DNA of 64,000 bases from Actinomycetes bacterium. Lineage in GTDB: Bacteria > Actinomycetota > Actinomycetes > Actinomycetales > Dermatophilaceae. Under the pieces are notes generated by a model. The model worked only from the letters and a program-made list of their open reading frames with translations. It was not told the origin of the DNA and ran no database searches. A program made the translations under genes and the position numbers. The stretch lies in NCBI GenBank assembly GCA_023420415.1, contig JAEZWF010000017.1:1-64000 (forward strand), given 5' to 3'. Of this stretch, positions 8,679 to 17,556 are shown piece by piece (positions within the stretch are counted from its first letter, which is position 1; each line of letters starts with the position of its first letter).

Positions 8679-11600
8679 TCAGCGAGCGGATGCTGCTCCC
8701 TGACCGGTGCCGACGCGGGCGGCGTCGGAGACGCTCCCGAGGAGCACGGCGCGGATCAGGTCGCTGGCCCACTGCAAGACTGCCGTGTCACGCAGGGGTT
8801 TGCCACCCACCCTCGCCGTCGTCGGCTTCGGCACGAGAATCGTATGGGTCGCGTCCTTGACCAACGACTTCGGGTAGAGCCGCTGCAGCCGCAGCTGGGC
8901 CGACTCGGGCAGGTCGACCGGCCCGAACCGCACGAAGTTGCCCTGCACCGAGATGTCCGCGACACCGGCCGCCCGGGCGACCGTGCGCAGCCGCGCGACC
9001 TCGATGAGGTGCTGCACCGGCTCCGGCGGCGTGCCGTAGCGGTCCTGCAGCTCGGCGACGATCTCGGCGAGCTGGTCCTCGTCGACGACGCTCGCGAGCT
9101 TCTTGTAGGCCTCGAGCCGCAGCCGCTCCCCCGGCACGTAGTCGTGGGGCAGGTGCGCGTCCACCGGCAGCTCGATCTTGATCTCGGCCGGCGCCGTCTC
9201 GCCCTCGCCGCGGAAGTCCGCGACGGCCTCCCCCACGAGCCGCACGTAGAGGTCGAACCCGACACCTGCGATGTGGCCGGACTGCTCGCCACCCAGCAGG
9301 TTGCCGGCGCCGCGGATCTCGAGGTCCTTCATGGCTACCTGCATGCCGGCGCCGAGGTCGGTGTGGCTGGCGATGGTCTGCAGCCGGTCGTGTGCCGTCT
9401 CGGTGAGCGGCTTCTCCGGCGGGTAGAGGAAGTAGGAGTAGGCGCGCTCGCGACCACGACCGACGCGGCCACGCAGCTGGTGCAGCTGGGACAGGCCCAG
9501 GACGTCGGCGCGCTCGACGATGAGGGTGTTGGCGTTGGAGATGTCGAGGCCGGTCTCGACGATCGTCGTGCAGACGAGGACGTCGAACTTCTTCTCCCAG
9601 AAGTCGACGACGACCTGTTCGAGCCGCTGCTCGCCCATCTTGCCGTGAGCGGTGGCGACGCGGGCCTCGGGCACGAGCTCGCGGATGCGGCTCGCGGCCT
9701 TCTCGATCGAGCTGACCTTGTTGTGCACGAGGAAGACCTGGCCGTCGCGCAGCAGCTCGCGCCGGATGGCGGCCACGACCTGCTTCTCGTCGTACGCGCC
9801 GACATAGGTGAGGACGGGGTGCCGCTCCTCGGGAGGCGTTGCGAGAGTGGACATCTCACGTATGCCGGTCACGGCCATCTCGAGTGTGCGCGGGATGGGG
9901 GTGGCTGACATCGACAGGACGTCGACGGCGGTGCGCAGCGTCTTGAGCTGTTCCTTGTGCTCGACGCCGAACCGCTGCTCCTCGTCGATGACGACGAGTC
10001 CGAGGTCCTTGTACTTGATGTCGTTGGACAGCAGCCGGTGCGTGCCGATGACGAGGTCGACCGAGCCGTCGGCGAGCCCGGCGATCGTCTCGCGCGCCTC
10101 GCGGTCGCTCTGGAAGCGCGACAGGGCCTTCACCGTCACGGGGAACTGGGCGTAGCGCTCGGCGAAGGTGTTGAGGTGCTGCTGCACGAGCAGGGTGGTC
10201 GGCACGAGCACCGCGACCTGCTTGCCCTCCTGGATCGCCTTGAACGCGGCGCGCACCGCGATCTCGGTCTTGCCGTAGCCGACGTCGCCACAGATGAGGC
10301 GGTCCATGGGCACGGTGCGCTCCATGTCGGCCTTGACCTCGTCGATCGAGCTCAGCTGGTCGGGCGTCTCGACGTAGGCGAAGGCGTCCTCGAGCTCGCG
10401 CTGCCACGGGGTGTCCGGCCCGAACGCGTGGCCGGACGTGGCCATGCGCGCGGAGTAGAGCTGGATCAGCTCGGCCGCGATCTGCTTGACGTACTTGCGT
10501 GCCCGGCCCTTGGTCTGTTTCCAGTCCGAGCCGCCCATCTTGTTGAGGGTGGGCTGCTCGCCGCCGACGTAGCGGGTGACCTGGTCGAGCTGGTCGGTCG
10601 GCACGAACAGGCGGTCACCGGGCTGGCCGCGCTTGGACGCGGCGTACTCGATGACGAGGTACTCGCGCGTCGCGCCACCGACCGTCCGCTGCACCATCTC
10701 GACGAACCGGCCCACACCGTGCTGCTCGTGCACGACGTAGTCGCCGGGCTTGAGCTGGAGCGGGTCGACCTGGTTGCGGCGCCGCGACGGCATACGCCGC
10801 ATGTCCCGGGTCGAGCCACCGCCGTGACCGGTCGTGCCGGTGAGGTCGTTCTCGGTGAGCAGCGCGAACTTGCTTGTGGGACAAAGGAACCCGGACCCGA
10901 CCGAGCCCTGCGCGAGGTGCACGACACCATCGGCGAGGTCGGTCAGGTCGGCGTCGAGCCGGGCAGGGACGGACTCCCCCGCCAGCACCTCGGCCACGCG
11001 CCGAGCCAGACCCGGCCCCTCGGTGACCACGACCACTCGCCACCCGTCGGTGACCCATCTGCGGAAGTCGGCCACCGCCTCGGGGGTGCTCCCCCGGTAG
11101 CGCGGCGCCTCCTCCAGACCGGTGTTGACGACGACCGCCTCACCATCCACGACGTCGGCAAGCTCCTCGTCGGCGACGAACGGCGACAGGTCCCACCACG
11201 GCATACCGAGGTCCCGCGCGTGTGCCCGCAGGTCGGCGAGCGTCCAGAACGACGCCGTGCCCAGCACGCCCTGCAGGTCGATCGGCACGGCGTTGCCGGC
11301 GGCGGCGTTGGCCCAGCCGGCGTCGAGGAACTCCTGGCTGGTGGCCGCAAGGTCGTGGGCGCGGGTGCGGACGCGCTCGGGGTCGGACAGGACGATGGCG
11401 GTGCGCTCGCGCAGGGTGTCGAGCACGCTCTCCATGCCGTCGACGAGGGCGGGCGCGAGCGACTCCATGCCCTCGACCGCAATGCCCTCGGCGAGCTTGC
11501 CGAGGAGGTCGGCGGCGCCGGGCAGCTGCTCGAGCAGGCCGGCAGCGCGCTCGCGCACCGACTCGGTCAGCAGCACCTCGCGGCACGGCGGGGCCCACAG

Positions 11601-12287
11601 ACCGTGCTCGGCGATCTCGAGGCTGCGCTGGTCGGCGACCTTGAACCAGCGGATCTCCTCGACCGTGTCGCCCCAGAACTCGACCCGCACCGGGTGGTCC
11701 TCGGTGGGCGGGAAGACGTCGAGGATGCCGCCGCGCACGGCGAACTCACCACGCCGCTCGACGAGGTCGGTGCGGGTGTATGCCGCGGCCGCGAGGGCCT
11801 CGACGACGTCCTCGAGGGGCGCGTCGTCACCGGCGCGCAGCGCGACCGGTGCGAGTTCGCCGAGGCCCTGGACGACGGGCTGGAGGACGGCGCGCACCGG
11901 CGCGACGACGATGTCGAGGGGCCCGTATGCCGCGTCGCTCGGGTCGGGGTGCGCCAGGCGCCGCAGGACGGCGAGACGTTTGCCGACGGTGTCGCTGCGC
12001 GGGCTGAGGCGCTCGTGGGGCAGGGTCTCCCACGCGGGGAAGTCGGCGATGCGGTCGGCCGGGAGGAAGCAGGCGAGGGCGGCGACGAGGTCGTCGGCCT
12101 CGCGGGTCGTGGCGGTGACGACGAGCAGCGGCCGCTCGGCCGCGCGCGCCATCGCAGCGATCAGCTCGGGGCGGGCGCCAGCAGCGACGGCGAGATCGGC
12201 GACGGGCTCGCCGGCGCGGGCGACGGCGAGCGCGCGACCGACCCCGGGATCGGCGGCGAGGACGTCGAGCAGTGGCGCGAGCGACAC
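8679..12287 (-). CDS. mfd: Transcription-repair coupling factor Mfd
   Basis: 1202-residue DNA translocase that removes RNA polymerase stalled at lesions and recruits UvrA. Domains in order: UvrB-like region (about 1-350), a linker (D3), the CarD/RNA polymerase-interacting domain (near 500-580, GDYVVHEQHGVGRF), the RecG-like motor with Walker A GDVGYGKTEIAVRAAFK (near 680) and the DEEQ box VIDEEQRFGVEHKEQ, helicase C with RGRVGRGRE, and the C-terminal TRCF domain. The start is GTG 12287 with AAGGAG 9 nt upstream; an ATG at 12326 is possible but lacks a site. The polysaccharide locus begins just beyond its promoter on the other strand. Confidence 0.97.
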   Translation of the reverse strand: MSLAPLLDVLAADPGVGRALAVARAGEPVADLAVAAGARPELIAAMARAAERPLLVVTATTREADDLVAALACFLPADRIADFPAWETLPHERLSPRSDTVGKRLAVLRRLAHPDPSDAAYGPLDIVVAPVRAVLQPVVQGLGELAPVALRAGDDAPLEDVVEALAAAAYTRTDLVERRGEFAVRGGILDVFPPTEDHPVRVEFWGDTVEEIRWFKVADQRSLEIAEHGLWAPPCREVLLTESVRERAAGLLEQLPGAADLLGKLAEGIAVEGMESLAPALVDGMESVLDTLRERTAIVLSDPERVRTRAHDLAATSQEFLDAGWANAAAGNAVPIDLQGVLGTASFWTLADLRAHARDLGMPWWDLSPFVADEELADVVDGEAVVVNTGLEEAPRYRGSTPEAVADFRRWVTDGWRVVVVTEGPGLARRVAEVLAGESVPARLDADLTDLADGVVHLAQGSVGSGFLCPTSKFALLTENDLTGTTGHGGGSTRDMRRMPSRRRNQVDPLQLKPGDYVVHEQHGVGRFVEMVQRTVGGATREYLVIEYAASKRGQPGDRLFVPTDQLDQVTRYVGGEQPTLNKMGGSDWKQTKGRARKYVKQIAAELIQLYSARMATSGHAFGPDTPWQRELEDAFAYVETPDQLSSIDEVKADMERTVPMDRLICGDVGYGKTEIAVRAAFKAIQEGKQVAVLVPTTLLVQQHLNTFAERYAQFPVTVKALSRFQSDREARETIAGLADGSVDLVIGTHRLLSNDIKYKDLGLVVIDEEQRFGVEHKEQLKTLRTAVDVLSMSATPIPRTLEMAVTGIREMSTLATPPEERHPVLTYVGAYDEKQVVAAIRRELLRDGQVFLVHNKVSSIEKAASRIRELVPEARVATAHGKMGEQRLEQVVVDFWEKKFDVLVCTTIVETGLDISNANTLIVERADVLGLSQLHQLRGRVGRGRERAYSYFLYPPEKPLTETAHDRLQTIASHTDLGAGMQVAMKDLEIRGAGNLLGGEQSGHIAGVGFDLYVRLVGEAVADFRGEGETAPAEIKIELPVDAHLPHDYVPGERLRLEAYKKLASVVDEDQLAEIVAELQDRYGTPPEPVQHLIEVARLRTVARAAGVADISVQGNFVRFGPVDLPESAQLRLQRLYPKSLVKDATHTILVPKPTTARVGGKPLRDTAVLQWASDLIRAVLLGSVSDAARVGTGQGAASAR

Positions 12288-12543
12288 GGGGTGGTTCTCC
12301 TTGGCGGGACAGCGCGAAAACCCCAACAGAAGGATCTGGTGGGGGTGACAGTCAGGCTAACGCCGGCCACTGACACTTGCTTCCCACGGGTCGGGCGGTG
12401 CCCAGTGGCTCGCTCTCCGACGTTTGCATGAGGCGGGTTGGGGGCGCCGCCACGACCATGGACTGTCGATTGGGTACGTCTACGGGGGCTTGGGGCACAT
12501 GAGGAGCGGTATGCAGGGGCTGGCAGCGGTTCGAGGCGATGGC

Positions 12544-12960
12544 ATGGTGCGCGGCTACGTGCCTGGCGTCTTCGACCTCTTCCACGTCGGTCACCTCAAC
12601 ATCCTGCGCATGGCCCGCGAGCACTGTGACTGGCTCATGGCCGGCGTCGTGACCGACGAGAAGGCGCTGCGGGCCAAGGGCAAGCGCCCCGTCGTCCCCC
12701 TGGAGGAGCGGGCCGCGATCCTCGAGCACGTCACCCTCGTCGACGAGGTCGTCGTGGAGCACCACCCGAGCAAGCTCGACGTGTGGCACGAGCACCCGTT
12801 CGACGTGATCTTCAAGGGCGATGACTGGCGCGGCACGGCCAAGGGCGACCAGCTCGAGGCCGACTTCGCGACCGTCGGGGTCGAGGTCGTGTACTTCCCG
12901 TACACGATCCACACGTCGAGCACGCTGCTGCGCGCGACGCTCGAGAGCAACGCCTCCTAG
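12544..12960 (+). CDS. Glycerol-3-phosphate/phosphoalcohol cytidylyltransferase-like (TagD family)
   Basis: 138-residue nucleotidyltransferase-alpha-beta phosphodiesterase-fold protein. The signature HxGH is in GVFDLFHVGHLNIL (residues 8-21), followed by ERAAILEHVTLVDEVVVEHH and VIFKGDDWRG. The closing HTSSTLLR takes the place of the family's RTxGISTT loop. The family makes CDP-glycerol or other CDP-alcohols from CTP; the exact substrate cannot be read from the sequence. The start is ATG 12544 with GAGG 7 nt upstream, matching the family N-terminus; ATG 12511, with GAGGAG close by, would add 11 residues. It is divergent from mfd and close to a CDP-alcohol phosphatidyltransferase gene at 15530, so the two may supply and use the same CDP-alcohol. 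Confidence 0.85.
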   Translation: MVRGYVPGVFDLFHVGHLNILRMAREHCDWLMAGVVTDEKALRAKGKRPVVPLEERAAILEHVTLVDEVVVEHHPSKLDVWHEHPFDVIFKGDDWRGTAKGDQLEADFATVGVEVVYFPYTIHTSSTLLRATLESNAS

Positions 12961-13251
12961 GGGCGCCCGCTGCGGCGCCCGCCGGCGGGTCCCGCCTTCG
13001 CTCAACTACCAGTCCGCACCGTCGCGATGTGGGCCATTTCCGTGTGATCTCCCCCACTCGCGGGTGGCGATCTGAGGCGGATTCTTCGCATTTCGCCCTG
13101 TTTGGTTCGTCCTTTCGGCTGATCCTCTCTCCCTCATTTGGTTTACTACGGCGTGGCTGCCGAGCCATCCCGGCACCATCGCTGTCGACGAACCCCCATC
13201 GGCAGCAACCACGAGCGGATGCAGGGGCCGAGAAGGAAAGGCCGACATTCC
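12961..13251. other. Intergenic region before the beta-helix gene
   Basis: 291 bp with lower GC than its surroundings from about 13080. GC-rich inverted stretches right after the cytidylyltransferase stop (12961-12995) may terminate that gene. The T-rich part (13090-13150) probably holds the promoter of the beta-helix gene, but I see no clear -35/-10 pair. No gene is supported here. Confidence 0.4.
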
Positions 13252-15360
13252 GTGTCGACACGCGTTCCCCCCACCCAGCCACACCCCACCCCCCGACTGC
13301 GCCAGCACGGCGTGCGGCTGCTTGCCGCAACCCTCGCCGCGGCCACGGCGGTCATCGTGCTGCCGTCCACCGACCAGCGGCTCGCCGACTCTGCCTCGGC
13401 CGGCATGGTCGTGCCCGGCACGCGCACCCCGAACGCCTGGCAGAACGGCAGCACCAGCGCTGCGAGCACGACCCGCGTGGCATCCGCCCCGGCCCTCGAC
13501 GCCGCTGCCGCATCCCGCACCGCATCCAGCACCGCGCCCAGTGCGACGACGGCTGCGCTCATCCCGCTGTCGTCCACCCAGACGCTGACGCAGTCCGCCC
13601 CCGCACCGAGCGGGGCCCTCTACGTCGCGACGAACGGGTCCGACGCCAACCCCGGCACCCTGAGCCGGCCGCTTGCCACCCTCAAGAAGGCCCTCACCAC
13701 CGCCCGCGCCGGCCAGTCCGTCGTCGTCCGCGGTGGTGTGTACCGCCAGGGCGTCACCGGCCCGGTCGACACCAAGCTCGGCACCACCTGGACCACCCCC
13801 GCGGCGAACGTCAAGATCCAGGCCTACCCCGGCGAGACCGTCTGGTTCGACGGCTCCGACCCGGTGGGCAGCTGGCGCGCCGACAGCAGCACGCGCTGGT
13901 CGGCACCGTGGTCGACGCCCACCTTCTGTGGCGGCCGCTACTACGAGAAGGCCGTCTTCACCGCGCAGACGATGGCCGGCCCGTGCAGCCACCCGGACAT
14001 GCTGGTGCCCGGCACCGCCACCGGCAGCCCACAGATGCTCTTCCGCAACGGGGTGCAGCTCACCGAGGTGAACGCCGCCAGCAAGGTCACCGCCAGCACC
14101 TTCTTCTACGACCAGGCCGCCCGTCGCCTCATCGTCGGCGCCAACCCGGCCGGGCAGAAGATGGAGGCCGCCAAGCGTGCCCAGGCCCTGGCCATCTTCA
14201 ACACCTCCGGGCTCAGCATCAAGAACATCGGCTTCCGCCGTTACGGCAGCAACGAGTTCACCAACGCCACCAGCGGCGCCGTGGCCCTGAACCGTGTGAC
14301 CGGCGCAGTGCTCGACGGCGTCTCCATCACCCAGAACGCCGGCGGCGGGCTGCTCACCTGGCAGGCCAAGAAGCTGACGGTGCGGCGTTCGTTCCTGTCG
14401 GTCAACGGCTACAACGGCATGCTCGCCGACGGTTCGCGCCGGGACCTGGTCGCCAACCCCGCCTCCGGCGTCCGGGACGACCTCGTGGTCGAGAACAGCC
14501 GCCTCGACGGCAACAACACCGGCGGCTTCGGACCGCTCTGCGAGGCCTCCTGCTCGGCTGGTGGAGCCAAGTTCTCCCAGATGCTCGGATTCACCCTCCG
14601 CGGGAACTCGTTCACCAACAACGGGGGCAAGAAGGCCACCGGGTTCTGGTGTGACGTCTACTGTTCCGACGCGAAGATCTACAACAACGCCTTCGTCAAC
14701 AACGCCAGTCACGGCCTGTTCTACGAGATCAGCGACCGCGGCACCATCGCCTCCAACGTCATCATCGGCAACGGCTTTGGCGACAAGGGGTCCGGCCTGA
14801 TGGTGAGTGCTGCCAACACCCGCATCTACAACAACACCATCGCCCGCAACTACAACAACGTCCTGCTTTACGACGACACCCGTGTCCCTGGACCGGCCGT
14901 TGGCCCGAACACCGCCAACGTGGTGTTCGCCAACAACGTCGTCGCTGGTGGCTCCTCCAACCGCCCGCAGGTGACCTTCCGGGCCGGGCAGACCGCACCC
15001 AGCACGTTCATGAAGTACTTCGACTACAACTCCTACCACCGCCCGGCGGGCACAGCCCGCTGGTGGCTCAACTGGGAACAGAAGGCCTACGTCAACGGGC
15101 TGTACGACTACCCGAGCCAGCTGGCCAAGGCCAAGAGCCCGATGTCAGCACACGACCGGCACACCACAGTGACCGCTGACCCGTACTTCGTGTCGGTGCC
15201 CACCTCCGACTACCGGCTGCGCACGACGACGGTCGCCGGCACAGCGTTGGCGCTGCCGACGGACATCGCTGCCATGCTGGGTGTCTCGCCGACGGGTGTG
15301 GGTCGCGGCGCGCTCTTGCGTGCCGGGGCAGCCACCGCGGCCCAACCGGTCGTGCGCTGA
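13252..15360 (+). CDS. Secreted right-handed parallel beta-helix protein
   Basis: 702 residues with a signal peptide (basic n-region RLRQHGVRLL, hydrophobic core LAATLAAATAVIVLP, residues about 17-40), then a Ser/Thr/Ala-rich linker to about 120. The body begins with ALYVATNGSDANPGTLSRPLATLKKAL, the usual opening of pectate-lyase-like beta-helix proteins, followed by coils rich in N-N, such as IYNNAFVNNASHGLFYE and IYNNTIARNYNNVLLYDD. Such folds act as polysaccharide lyases, epimerases or binding proteins. No catalytic set is diagnostic here. Placed in the glycan locus, it may modify or trim the polymer outside the cell. GTG 13252 is preferred because a signal peptide follows at once. It contains no CGGCATAC octamer in 2.1 kb, unlike most of the window. 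Confidence 0.8.
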   Translation: MSTRVPPTQPHPTPRLRQHGVRLLAATLAAATAVIVLPSTDQRLADSASAGMVVPGTRTPNAWQNGSTSAASTTRVASAPALDAAAASRTASSTAPSATTAALIPLSSTQTLTQSAPAPSGALYVATNGSDANPGTLSRPLATLKKALTTARAGQSVVVRGGVYRQGVTGPVDTKLGTTWTTPAANVKIQAYPGETVWFDGSDPVGSWRADSSTRWSAPWSTPTFCGGRYYEKAVFTAQTMAGPCSHPDMLVPGTATGSPQMLFRNGVQLTEVNAASKVTASTFFYDQAARRLIVGANPAGQKMEAAKRAQALAIFNTSGLSIKNIGFRRYGSNEFTNATSGAVALNRVTGAVLDGVSITQNAGGGLLTWQAKKLTVRRSFLSVNGYNGMLADGSRRDLVANPASGVRDDLVVENSRLDGNNTGGFGPLCEASCSAGGAKFSQMLGFTLRGNSFTNNGGKKATGFWCDVYCSDAKIYNNAFVNNASHGLFYEISDRGTIASNVIIGNGFGDKGSGLMVSAANTRIYNNTIARNYNNVLLYDDTRVPGPAVGPNTANVVFANNVVAGGSSNRPQVTFRAGQTAPSTFMKYFDYNSYHRPAGTARWWLNWEQKAYVNGLYDYPSQLAKAKSPMSAHDRHTTVTADPYFVSVPTSDYRLRTTTVAGTALALPTDIAAMLGVSPTGVGRGALLRAGAATAAQPVVR

Positions 15361-15529
15361 CGCTGACAGTTCATCAACCGGTATGCCGCCGGACCAGCTC
15401 CGCTCGCTCTGCGGTCACCTACCACCGATGACGTAGAGGGGCCCGCCGTACGCCGCTTACGATGGTGCGTATGGGGGTCCTGAGTACTACCGCTTTGCGC
15501 TTGGCTGCGTGCATTCAGCGTGGTTCGCG

Positions 15530-16288
15530 ATGACGACCGAGCACGTTCCTGAAGCATCCGCTCGCGGCACCTACGCGCAGGCTGTGGCGAGCCTTTCGCG
15601 AGCGCAGAAGAGCAACCGCGGCGCACCGGCATACTCGCGCTTCGTCAACCGGCCACTCGGCCGGCGGCTGGCCGCGGCGGCCTACGTCGCGGGCATGCGC
15701 CCCAACCAGGTGACCGCGCTGAGCGCCCTGGTGACCTTCAGCGGCATCGCCTTGATCGCTGTGGGCACACCCCGGCCTTGGCTCGGGCTGGCGGTCGGCG
15801 GGTTGCTGGTGCTGGGATACGGCCTCGACGCCGCAGACGGTCAGCTGGCTCGTCTTCGGGGTGGTGGGTCCGCGCAGGGAGAGTGGCTCGACCACGTCGT
15901 CGACTGCGTGAAGAACGCGAGCATCCACCTGGCCGTCCTCGTCTCGTGGTACCGACAGGACGAGCCGTCGGGGCTCCTGCTCGTCCCCTTGGCGTTCTCC
16001 CTGTGTGCATCGACATGGTTCTTCGCGCTGCTGCTCACCGAAAAGCTCCGTCCTGCGAGCGCCGGCTCGAACAAGACCGACCCCGACGTCGAACGGCCTC
16101 CGCTGTTGCGCTCCCTGGTGGTGCTGCCAGCCGACTACGGCCTGCTGTGCGTGGTCTTCGTGCTCATCGGGTGGCCGGCTGTGTTCACTCCGGTCTATGT
16201 TCTGCTCGCCGCGGCCAACCTCCTGCTCCTCGCGGCCGGCCTGCGCCGCTGGTTCGTCGAGCTCACTCCGGCCAAGGCCCTGTCATGA
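15530..16288 (+). CDS. CDP-alcohol phosphatidyltransferase family membrane protein
   Basis: 252 residues with about six hydrophobic helices. The complete catalytic motif D-x2-D-G-x2-A-R-x8-G-x3-D-x3-D is present from DAADGQLAR to GEWLDHVVD (near residues 99-125). This family transfers a phospho-alcohol or phosphatidyl group from a CDP-activated donor to an alcohol. In a glycan locus it could attach phosphoglycerol, phosphoinositol or a similar group to the repeat unit or its lipid carrier; that is inference. The start is ATG 15530; GTG 15509 would add seven residues. Its stop overlaps the next gene's start (ATGA), placing it first in a tightly coupled run to 21380. Confidence 0.88.
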   Translation: MTTEHVPEASARGTYAQAVASLSRAQKSNRGAPAYSRFVNRPLGRRLAAAAYVAGMRPNQVTALSALVTFSGIALIAVGTPRPWLGLAVGGLLVLGYGLDAADGQLARLRGGGSAQGEWLDHVVDCVKNASIHLAVLVSWYRQDEPSGLLLVPLAFSLCASTWFFALLLTEKLRPASAGSNKTDPDVERPPLLRSLVVLPADYGLLCVVFVLIGWPAVFTPVYVLLAAANLLLLAAGLRRWFVELTPAKALS

Positions 16289-17556
16289 AGCCCACGGTCA
16301 GGATCCTGGGCACTCATGGCGTGCCTGCGGCATACGGAGGTTTCGAAACGGCCGCCGAGCAGATCGGCCTCTTCCTCGTGGACCGCGGCTGGCGGGTCGT
16401 CGTGTACTGCCAGACGGAGGGCCGCGGCGAGCCCACCTATGACACGTGGCGGGGCATCGAGCGAGTCAGCATCCCTCAGCACCGTGAGGGCTGGCGGGGC
16501 ACCTCGGCTTTCGACCTGACCTCCATTCGGCACGCCGTTCGGGCCGACCGCGGAGATGTCTGCCTCACCTTCGGCTACAACACCGGCGTCTTCAACATCC
16601 TCCAGCGGGTCAAGGGAATCCCCAACCTGGTCAACATGGACGGCATGGAGTGGACCCGGGCTCGATGGGGCCCGGCGAAGCAGGCTCTGCTCCTCGCCAA
16701 CGAACGCCTCGCGAGTCTGTTCGCCAACCATCTCGTGGCCGATCACCCGCAGATCGCACGCTATCTGCGGCGTTGGACGAGGTCGAACCGCGTCACCACC
16801 ATCACCTACGGGGCCCATGCGTTGACCGATGCTCCGGTGGAGCCACTGCGAGCACTTGGCCTCGAGCCGGGGCAGTTCGTCAGCGTGATCTGTCGCCCCA
16901 TCCGCGAGAACTCCCTCGTCGAGATCGTGGAGGCTTTCTCCCGGCGTCGGCGTGGCGTCCGACTCGTGGTGCTGGGCAACTTCACTCCTGACACCGACGA
17001 GTACCACCGCGAGGTCATGGCGGCAGCGAGCCCGGAGGTCCTCTTCCCGGGAGCCATCTACGACCCTGCAGTCGTCAGCTCGCTGCGCTACCACTCGCGG
17101 GCCTACCTGCACGGACACACGGTCGGCGGCACGAACCCTTCGCTCGTCGAGGCATTGGCGGCCGGAAATCCCGTCATCGCCCACGACAACGTCTACAACC
17201 GCTGGGTGGCCACGGACCGGCAGCGCTACTTCACCGGGGTCGATGACCTGGCCGCGGTGCTCGACGACCTTCTCGACGACTCGGTCGCCCTGACGGAGAT
17301 GTCGACGAACGCTCGCCGCCGGCACGCCGAGGAGTTCACCTGGGAGCACGTGGCCGGCCAGTACGAGGACGCGCTGCTGGCGTTGCTCAGTCGACGGCGA
17401 CGTGCCACGGGCGAAGCGGCCCCAAACAGCGAGCCACGACAACCAGTGCACGCGTCCCAGGCGGCGGACGACTTCGAGGCAGCAAAGACCATGGACGCCT
17501 CCAGCAACGCAGTAACCGGCAGCACGGCACGCACCACCTCGGAAGGAATGGCATGA
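16285..17556 (+). CDS. Glycosyltransferase family 4 with DUF1972-type N-terminus
   Basis: 423-residue GT-B glycosyltransferase, cytoplasmic. The N-terminus RILGTHGVPAAYGGFETAAEQ is typical of DUF1972/rhamnosyltransferase-like enzymes. The acceptor side continues with LVNMDGMEWTRARWGPAKQ. The C-terminal nucleotide-sugar domain has VICRPIRENSLVEIVEAFS and the E-x7-E-like segment HTVGGTNPSLVEALAAGNPVIAHD. The last 60 residues are a Ser/Thr/Ala-rich tail. It adds one sugar to the lipid-linked repeat unit; donor and linkage are unknown. It overlaps both neighbours by ATGA junctions. Confidence 0.9.
   Translation: MKPTVRILGTHGVPAAYGGFETAAEQIGLFLVDRGWRVVVYCQTEGRGEPTYDTWRGIERVSIPQHREGWRGTSAFDLTSIRHAVRADRGDVCLTFGYNTGVFNILQRVKGIPNLVNMDGMEWTRARWGPAKQALLLANERLASLFANHLVADHPQIARYLRRWTRSNRVTTITYGAHALTDAPVEPLRALGLEPGQFVSVICRPIRENSLVEIVEAFSRRRRGVRLVVLGNFTPDTDEYHREVMAAASPEVLFPGAIYDPAVVSSLRYHSRAYLHGHTVGGTNPSLVEALAAGNPVIAHDNVYNRWVATDRQRYFTGVDDLAAVLDDLLDDSVALTEMSTNARRRHAEEFTWEHVAGQYEDALLALLSRRRRATGEAAPNSEPRQPVHASQAADDFEAAKTMDASSNAVTGSTARTTSEGMA

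Noticed and set aside
12316..12345. Hairpin with trailing T run on the minus strand just upstream of mfd
   Set aside because: The stem around CCCCA/TGGGG is interrupted and no transcript is expected to end there; it may be a leader element but evidence is too thin.
12424..12543. Longer N-terminus for the cytidylyltransferase
   Set aside because: The extra 40 residues are Gly/Arg-rich, absent from the family, and overlap the divergent promoter region of mfd.
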